Shown here one piece after another: positions 5,798 to 9,337 of a DNA stretch of 9,337 nt; within the stretch, counting starts at the first letter, position 1, and each line of letters opens with the position of its first letter. The DNA is from Gammaproteobacteria bacterium (lineage in GTDB: Bacteria > Pseudomonadota > Gammaproteobacteria > UBA4575): positions 1 to 9,337 of the forward strand of contig JANQKJ010000050.1 of NCBI GenBank assembly GCA_028281205.1, read 5' to 3'. Under the pieces are notes generated by a model. That model ran no database searches, had not been told where the DNA came from, and was given only the letters and a program-made list of their open reading frames with translations. Both the position numbers and the translations under genes were made by a program.

Positions 5798-6286
5798 CTA
5801 ACTCATTTCTAAGGCAAATTTCTTGCCTTCGCTAGTAACATAATAATTAGAGCCGTCTGGGCCAACGCTTGCTAGAGCGACAAGTCCTTTTTCTTCTAAT
5901 TCTTCAATTGCGGCTTCAGTTTGCATGCGAGTGAATGATATAACGGTAATCATATTCTCAGAGTAAAAATCAGTTATATCTCTTTCAATACATACACGAA
6001 GAATTGCAACAGCTACTTCTGATAATTTAATGGCTTCAGTCTGGCCCGAATGGTTGGCTAATTGCGATTCTAGATCTTCTACTCTAGCTTTTAGTTCATT
6101 GTTTTCCTTTTCAAGATGCGTGGCTTTTTCTTGTAATAATGCACTTTTTTCTTTTATTGCTGAGTTGTTTTCTTTTAATTGTTCAATATTTTGGTTTTGT
6201 AGTTCATATGCACTTTCTAACAGCTCAAAATGAGCGGCATCTAAAACTTTGCCTTTGATTTCGCTTAGTATTTTTCCAATATCCAT
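5798..6286 (-). CDS. Coiled-coil plus winged-helix protein
   Basis: A 162-residue protein. Residues 1-27 form a short helical start (MDIGKILSEIKGKVLDAAHF). Residues about 28-78 are a long heptad-like coiled coil rich in Glu, Lys, Asn and Leu (LKENN, LLQEKATHLEKENNELKARV, LESQL). Residues about 86-160 look like a winged-helix unit: AVAILRVCIERD, then FTRMQTEAAIEELEEKGLV as the recognition-type helix pair, then a wing around SVGPDGSNYYVTSEGKKFAL. Similar proteins occur in many proteobacteria, including cassettes, as hypothetical proteins. Dimerisation through the coil and nucleic-acid or protein binding by the winged helix are inferences. AGGT lies six bases before the ATG. It stops 10 bases before its attC. 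Confidence 0.83.
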   Translation of the reverse strand: MDIGKILSEIKGKVLDAAHFELLESAYELQNQNIEQLKENNSAIKEKSALLQEKATHLEKENNELKARVEDLESQLANHSGQTEAIKLSEVAVAILRVCIERDITDFYSENMITVISFTRMQTEAAIEELEEKGLVALASVGPDGSNYYVTSEGKKFALEMS

Positions 6287-6301
6287 AAGTAACCTATATG
6301 G

Positions 6302-6361
6302 TTATAATGATTCAATTAAAAGGCGCGGGTTACCGCGTCCTTTTTGAATGATTTGTTATAT
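6302..6361 (-). repeat. attC site of the EF-Tu-like cassette
   Basis: The best hairpin of the array, 60 bp. Plus-strand ATTCAATTAAAAGGCGCGG pairs with CCGCGTCCTTTTTGAAT around a GTTA loop, with a few bulged bases, as is needed for strand choice by integrases. The minus-strand R'' core is ATATAAC (complement of 6355-6361). The R' core is ATTATAA (complement of 6302-6308), lacking the usual leading G. Confidence 0.85.
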
Positions 6362-6372
6362 GGCTTTATAAC

Positions 6373-6714
6373 TCATTGCTCTTTTGGAGCTAATGAATCG
6401 TAGACTTTGCTAATGATACCTAAGCCAACAATTCTCTCACCTTCTTGAATTTGAAACTACATACCCTCAATAATTTTATTTGCATGCACCTCATGGCTAG
6501 CAAATGCTATATCTACAGAAATTGTTTCTCCAGGCTCGACCCAGTCTTTACCAATAAAATCTTGCACGGCATCCCAACCTTCATGATTTTGATTTTTATA
6601 ATGGAACTGTCCTCGATAGCCTGATTTTGCCGCTGTTCTTCTACCGCCTTCTGACATAGACAAATATTTTATCTCAGCTTTAACGTGAGGATTAATAATC
6701 ATATTTAGCCACAT
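6373..6714 (-). pseudogene. EF-Tu domain III-like small protein interrupted by an in-frame TAG
   Basis: The frame from 6714 encodes 85 residues, meets TAG at 6457-6459, and then continues open for 27 codons to TGA at 6373-6375. The combined 113-codon product matches the C-terminal beta-barrel domain of elongation factor Tu as a stand-alone protein: AEIKYLSMSEGGRRTAAKSG (13-32), YRGQFHYK (33-40), VEPGETISVDIAF (59-71), then after the stop FQIQEGERIVGLGIISKV, the counterpart of the FAIREGGRTVGAGVV-type end of EF-Tu. The stop thus removes the last strands of the barrel. One base change (AAG, GAG or CAG to TAG) would explain it; sequencing error or stop readthrough are alternatives. The ATG at 6712-6714 lies inside an R'-like core; M5 (6700-6702) may be the true start. 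Neither has a clear Shine-Dalgarno. Confidence 0.8.
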
Positions 6715-6756
6715 AACTGTTAAGTATATGTAACAATGACGTAATTAATTGCGTCA
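6711..6756 (-). other. R'-like core and palindromes at the array's upstream end
   Basis: The minus strand reads GTTATGT (complement of 6711-6717), a good recombination core opening the first cassette. Next to it are a 5-base inverted repeat TGTTA/TAACA (6718-6735) and a 20-base near-palindrome at 6737-6756, with arms TGACGTAATT and AATTGCGTCA matching at 9 of 10 positions. No second RYYYAAC core is found at a normal distance, so this is not a standard attC. It may be a remnant of attI, a decayed attC or an operator. Confidence 0.4.
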
Positions 6757-6814
6757 CTCTGACAAATATCATTCCTTGGACTTATTTGAATTAGAATTTA
6801 TAACATATTGAAAA

Positions 6815-6828
6815 TTGATATTAATCAA
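6815..6828. promoter_or_regulatory. FNR/Anr-type binding site upstream of the cassette array
   Basis: TTGATATTAATCAA matches the FNR/Anr/Dnr consensus TTGAT-N4-ATCAA at all ten fixed bases. Its only downstream gene is the first cassette on the minus strand, whose start is about 107-119 bases away. A minus-strand TCTAAT (complement of 6790-6795) could be a -10 element, putting the dyad near, though not exactly at, the -41.5 activating position. Oxygen-responsive expression of the array is inferred. Confidence 0.5.
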
Positions 6829-6893
6829 TAAGTAACAATTCTAATTACTTGCATGAAACAAGTCTAGCTGCGTTTTGAGTCGTGCTTAACAGA

Positions 6894-7757
6894 TTATTTG
6901 GTGGTTGTTTTTTTGCTGTATAAAATCACTAGACCGGCTGTAATAATCAACGCGGCGCCAATGAAGGTGTTTATCTCTGGCCATTCGTTCCAAAAAAACC
7001 ATCCGGCTAAGCTTGCCCAAATTAGAGAGGAATAGGTGAAGGGGCCGACCTGGCTGGCAGGCGCCATGTGGTAGGCTTTAGTTAAGAAGAATTGACCCAC
7101 TGTGCCGACAAGCCCCAATCCTATAAGCAGTAACCATTCATTGGTGCTTGGCATGTAGGGCTCGCCGGTAAACATGGGAATACTGCTAATCATTGTGCCA
7201 AACAATGCAAAGTAAAATACGATGCGTGCCGTAGGTTCTGTGTCAGACATTTTACGTATAGAAACTTTGGCTGCGGCTGCTAGTGCACCGCCAATAAGGC
7301 CCACTATAGAGGCTATTTGTATCTCTGCTGTGGGGTTAAGAAAAATAATAACACCCAAAAATCCTAATGCGATTCCAACATACGTTTTTGCTGATACTTT
7401 TTCATGAATCCATAGGATGGCAATAATGGGTATGAAAATAGGGCCAGTTAACTTTAATAACATAGCATTGGCTAATTCAATGTTAGCCAGTGCGTAGAAG
7501 AAACAATACATGGCCATGACACCTGTGATTGAGCGTATTAGGTGCATGCCTATGCGTTTTGTTTTCACATGGGTTAAACGTTGGCGAAACAGAAATGGGG
7601 CGAGAACAATAACTGCAAACACATTGCGATAAAACACCAGTTGGTAGCTAGGTATGTTTTCACCCAGGGTTTTAATGAGCATGCCCATGGTAGTAAAAAA
7701 CACTTCGCCCAAGATAACGAACAGACTGCCTATAACAATGATTTTATTGAAGTGCAT
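6894..7757 (-). CDS. EamA/DMT-superfamily transporter
   Basis: A 287-residue inner-membrane protein made of two EamA repeats, with about ten predicted transmembrane helices: residues about 6-145 and 150-282. The first repeat carries GEVFFTTMGMLIKTLGENIP, YQLVFYRNVFAVIVLAP and the typical NAMLLKLTGPIFIPIIAILWIHEK region (97-120). The second carries LALFGTMISS-like and GTVGQFFLTKAYHMAPASQVGPFTYSSLIWASLAGWFFWNE stretches (219-258). Members of this superfamily export amino acids, purines, carnitine-like and other metabolites, and the substrate here is not predictable. The ATG has no strong Shine-Dalgarno. A GTTAGCT sequence lies just upstream (complement of 7767-7773), raising the remote possibility that it too was once a cassette. 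It is separated from acnB by a terminator. Confidence 0.92.
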   Translation of the reverse strand: MHFNKIIVIGSLFVILGEVFFTTMGMLIKTLGENIPSYQLVFYRNVFAVIVLAPFLFRQRLTHVKTKRIGMHLIRSITGVMAMYCFFYALANIELANAMLLKLTGPIFIPIIAILWIHEKVSAKTYVGIALGFLGVIIFLNPTAEIQIASIVGLIGGALAAAAKVSIRKMSDTEPTARIVFYFALFGTMISSIPMFTGEPYMPSTNEWLLLIGLGLVGTVGQFFLTKAYHMAPASQVGPFTYSSLIWASLAGWFFWNEWPEINTFIGAALIITAGLVILYSKKTTTK

Positions 7758-7846
7758 AAAATGTAAAGCTAACTCGCGTAAACGAGATGAATGTGAGAGT
7801 TAATGTTGAGTCAGTTGGTTTTTAGATTTAAAAAAAGCGTATTCAC

Positions 7847-7877
7847 AAAAAAAGGCGAACTTGAGTTCGCCTTTTTT
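7847..7877. terminator. Bidirectional rho-independent terminator of acnB
   Basis: A 7-base perfect GC-rich stem, GGCGAAC (7854-7860) and GTTCGCC (7865-7871), encloses the loop TTGA. It is flanked by seven A on the left and six T on the right, so it works in both directions. It lies about 22 bases beyond the acnB stop and should insulate EamA from acnB transcription. Confidence 0.95.
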
Positions 7878-7899
7878 AAATAGCGAAAAGTGTGAGTAA

Positions 7900-9337
7900 C
7901 TAAGCGTTGACGACCTTTACGGCTATTTCAGCTAGCTTGGCATCCGCTTCGGCTGCTTTTGATGTGTAGTCTTCAATCTCATCAAAGTTTAGATAACGGT
8001 AGATATCATCTGCCATTGGATCTATCTGCGCTGCGAACTGCATATACTCTTCGTATGTTGGAATTTTTCCAAGAATAGAAACGACGGCAGCGATTTCTGC
8101 TGAAGATAGATAAACATTAGCACCATCACCTAAACGGTTAGGGAAGTTACGTGTTGAGGTTGAAACAACTGTCGAGTTAGCTGCCACACGTGCCTGGTTA
8201 CCCATACATAATGAACAGCCTGGCATTTCCGTACGCGCACCTGCTGCTGCATAGATGCTGTAGTAACCTTCATCGGAAAGCTGGCTTTCATCCATCTTGG
8301 TAGGTGGTGCTACCCAAAGTCTGGTTGGGATGGTTTCGCCATGAATCTCAAGTAACTTACCCGCAGCTCGGAAATGACCAATATTGGTCATGCATGAGCC
8401 CAAGAAAACTTCATCAATTTGCGTGCCGGCAACATCTGCCAATGTTTTCACATCATCCGGGTCGTTAGGACATGCAAGCAAAGGTTCTTTAATTTCATTC
8501 AGATCGATTTCGATGATTTCTGCGTATTCTGCATCTGGGTCGGCTTCCATCAATTCTGGATTCTCTAGCCACTTCTCCATGGCCTGTGCACGACGCTCTA
8601 AAGTACGCACATCACCGTAGTCATTGGCGATCATCCAACGCAGCATGATGATATTAGAATTCAGGTATTCAATAATAGGCTCTTTGTCTAGTTTAATGGT
8701 GCAACCACCCGCGGAGCGTTCAGCAGAAGCATCTGATAATTCAAACGCTTGTTCGACTTTAAGCTGTGGTAAGCCTTCAATTTCCAGAATGCGACCAGAG
8801 AAAATATTTTTCTTACCTTTCTTTTCAACTGTGAGTAGGCCCAATTCAAGCGCTTTATATGGAATCGCATTAACCAGATCACGCAATGTAATCCCCGGCT
8901 GCATTTCGCCTTTGAAACGAACTAGCACAGATTCAGGCATATCTAGAGGCATAACACCTGTGGCCGCAGCAAATGCCACTAGCCCCGAGCCTGCCGGGAA
9001 TGAAATGCCAATCGGGAAACGGGTATGTGAATCACCACCTGTACCTACTGTATCAGGCAGTAACATACGGTTTAACCAGGAGTGAATTACGCCATCACCC
9101 GGACGTAGAGAAACACCGCCACGATTCATAATGAAATCGGGGAGGGTGTGGTGTGTGTTCACATCAATTGGTTTTGGATAAGCTGATGTATGACAGAAAG
9201 ACTGCATAGTCAGGTCTGCTGAAAAACCAAGACATGCTAAGTCTTTTAATTCATCACGTGTCATTGGTCCGGTGGTATCTTGCGATCCCACGGTTGTCAT
9301 TTTAGGTTCGCAGTATGTACCTGGACGAATGCCGTCA
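7900..9337 (-). CDS. acnB: Aconitate hydratase B (C-terminal part)
   Basis: Aconitase B interconverts citrate and isocitrate through cis-aconitate in the TCA cycle, and in many bacteria also hydrates 2-methylaconitate; the apo form can bind mRNA. The frame runs off the right edge: codons upstream of the ATG at 9298-9300 read GIRPGTYCEPK, conserved AcnB sequence, so that ATG is internal. The visible 478 residues correspond to the C-terminal half of an enzyme of about 865-875 residues. Numbering from the internal ATG, the 4Fe-4S ligands are C303 (GSCMTNIGHFRAAGK), C362 and C365 (PGCSLCMGNQARV); the 59-residue gap between the first two equals that of E. coli AcnB (C710, C769). Other signatures are GTGGDSHTRFPIGISFPAGS (87-106) and RNFPNRLGDGANVYLSSAE (384-402). 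It ends at a strong terminator. Confidence 0.98.
   Translation of the reverse strand, partial: DGIRPGTYCEPKMTTVGSQDTTGPMTRDELKDLACLGFSADLTMQSFCHTSAYPKPIDVNTHHTLPDFIMNRGGVSLRPGDGVIHSWLNRMLLPDTVGTGGDSHTRFPIGISFPAGSGLVAFAAATGVMPLDMPESVLVRFKGEMQPGITLRDLVNAIPYKALELGLLTVEKKGKKNIFSGRILEIEGLPQLKVEQAFELSDASAERSAGGCTIKLDKEPIIEYLNSNIIMLRWMIANDYGDVRTLERRAQAMEKWLENPELMEADPDAEYAEIIEIDLNEIKEPLLACPNDPDDVKTLADVAGTQIDEVFLGSCMTNIGHFRAAGKLLEIHGETIPTRLWVAPPTKMDESQLSDEGYYSIYAAAGARTEMPGCSLCMGNQARVAANSTVVSTSTRNFPNRLGDGANVYLSSAEIAAVVSILGKIPTYEEYMQFAAQIDPMADDIYRYLNFDEIEDYTSKAAEADAKLAEIAVKVVNA

Larger units (their letters stand above)
1121..6717 (-). mobile_element. Integron gene-cassette array without visible integrase (CALIN-like)
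   Basis: About nine cassettes lie head to tail, all with genes on the minus strand. Each gene stops within a few bases of the R''-like core of its own attC-like hairpin and is followed by the R' core that opens the next cassette. On the plus strand the high-coordinate end of six sites reads GA(T/C)TTGTTA or a close variant (1160, 3654, 4152, 5372, 5776, 6350). The other end resembles ATAACGGTTGAGCTAAC with variations. Such regularly spaced, imperfectly palindromic sites between unrelated one- or two-gene units are the hallmark of integron cassettes. No tyrosine recombinase gene and no convincing attI are seen. The attI-proximal end should be at high coordinate, but EamA and acnB follow there. 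That the array is immobile, or is mobilised by an integrase elsewhere in the genome, is inference. Confidence 0.85.

Noticed and set aside
3100..6361. CRISPR array
   Set aside because: The repeats are 50-78 bp, imperfect, and spaced by whole genes of 300-900 bases rather than by short uniform spacers.
6457..6714. The 85-residue EF-Tu-like frame as a complete natural gene
   Set aside because: The open frame after the TAG encodes the remaining conserved part of the same domain, so the stop looks secondary.
6847..6863. ACTTG/CAAGT hairpin as a terminator for EamA
   Set aside because: It has only five base pairs and no T-run on the minus strand, so it is too weak to call.
8384..9085. Plus-strand open frames of 78 and 153 codons inside acnB
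   Set aside because: They lie antisense to a strongly conserved coding sequence, have no family resemblance and no ribosome site, and are shadows of its codon use.

Overview
The window looks like a chromosomal segment of an AT-rich proteobacterium, most likely a gammaproteobacterium or a betaproteobacterium. The grounds are an acnB-type aconitase, a GGDEF-EAL regulator, Shine-Dalgarno starts and an FNR-type box. I cannot name the genus. Two chromosomal blocks flank an accessory island. On the left (1-1137, + strand) is the 3' part of a cyclic-di-GMP signalling protein with a degenerate GGDEF domain and a well-kept EAL domain. On the right (about 6894-9337, - strand) are an EamA/DMT transporter and the C-terminal half of acnB, separated by a clear bidirectional terminator.

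Between them, from about 1121 to 6717, lies an integron gene-cassette array. Short genes all point the same way (- strand). Each is separated from the next by a 50-78 bp imperfect inverted repeat with the layout of an attC recombination site: a GTTRRRY-like core at one end, an RYYYAAC-like core at the other, and a GC-rich hairpin between. Five sites are clear (6302-6361, 5722-5787, 5306-5383, 4511-4582, 4101-4163), two are diverged (3610-3665, 3103-3152), and two are weak or truncated (about 2035-2086 and 1121-1171). No integron integrase is visible and no attI site can be recognised, so within this window it is a cluster of attC sites lacking an integrase (CALIN).

In cassette order from high to low coordinate (the 5' to 3' direction of the genes), the array holds: (A) an EF-Tu domain III-like small protein interrupted by an in-frame TAG; (B) a coiled-coil plus winged-helix protein; (C) a 108-residue DUF6968-like protein; (D) a two-gene cassette of a two-helix membrane protein and a small alpha/beta protein; (E) a 104-residue conserved cassette protein; (F) a secreted protein; (G) a VOC/glyoxalase-fold protein; (H) an SBF/BASS sodium-coupled transporter; (I) a two-gene unit of a lipoprotein and a DUF6717-like protein.

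No antibiotic-resistance gene is recognisable, which fits a sedentary chromosomal array rather than a mobile resistance integron. attC quality falls from high to low coordinate, as expected if newer cassettes entered at the high-coordinate end. A perfect FNR/Anr-type dyad (6815-6828) sits upstream of the first cassette gene and may supply oxygen-responsive transcription into the array. The items most worth following up are the integrase-less array, the amber-interrupted EF-Tu-like cassette, and the two-gene membrane/small-protein cassette with an almost perfect ribosome binding site.
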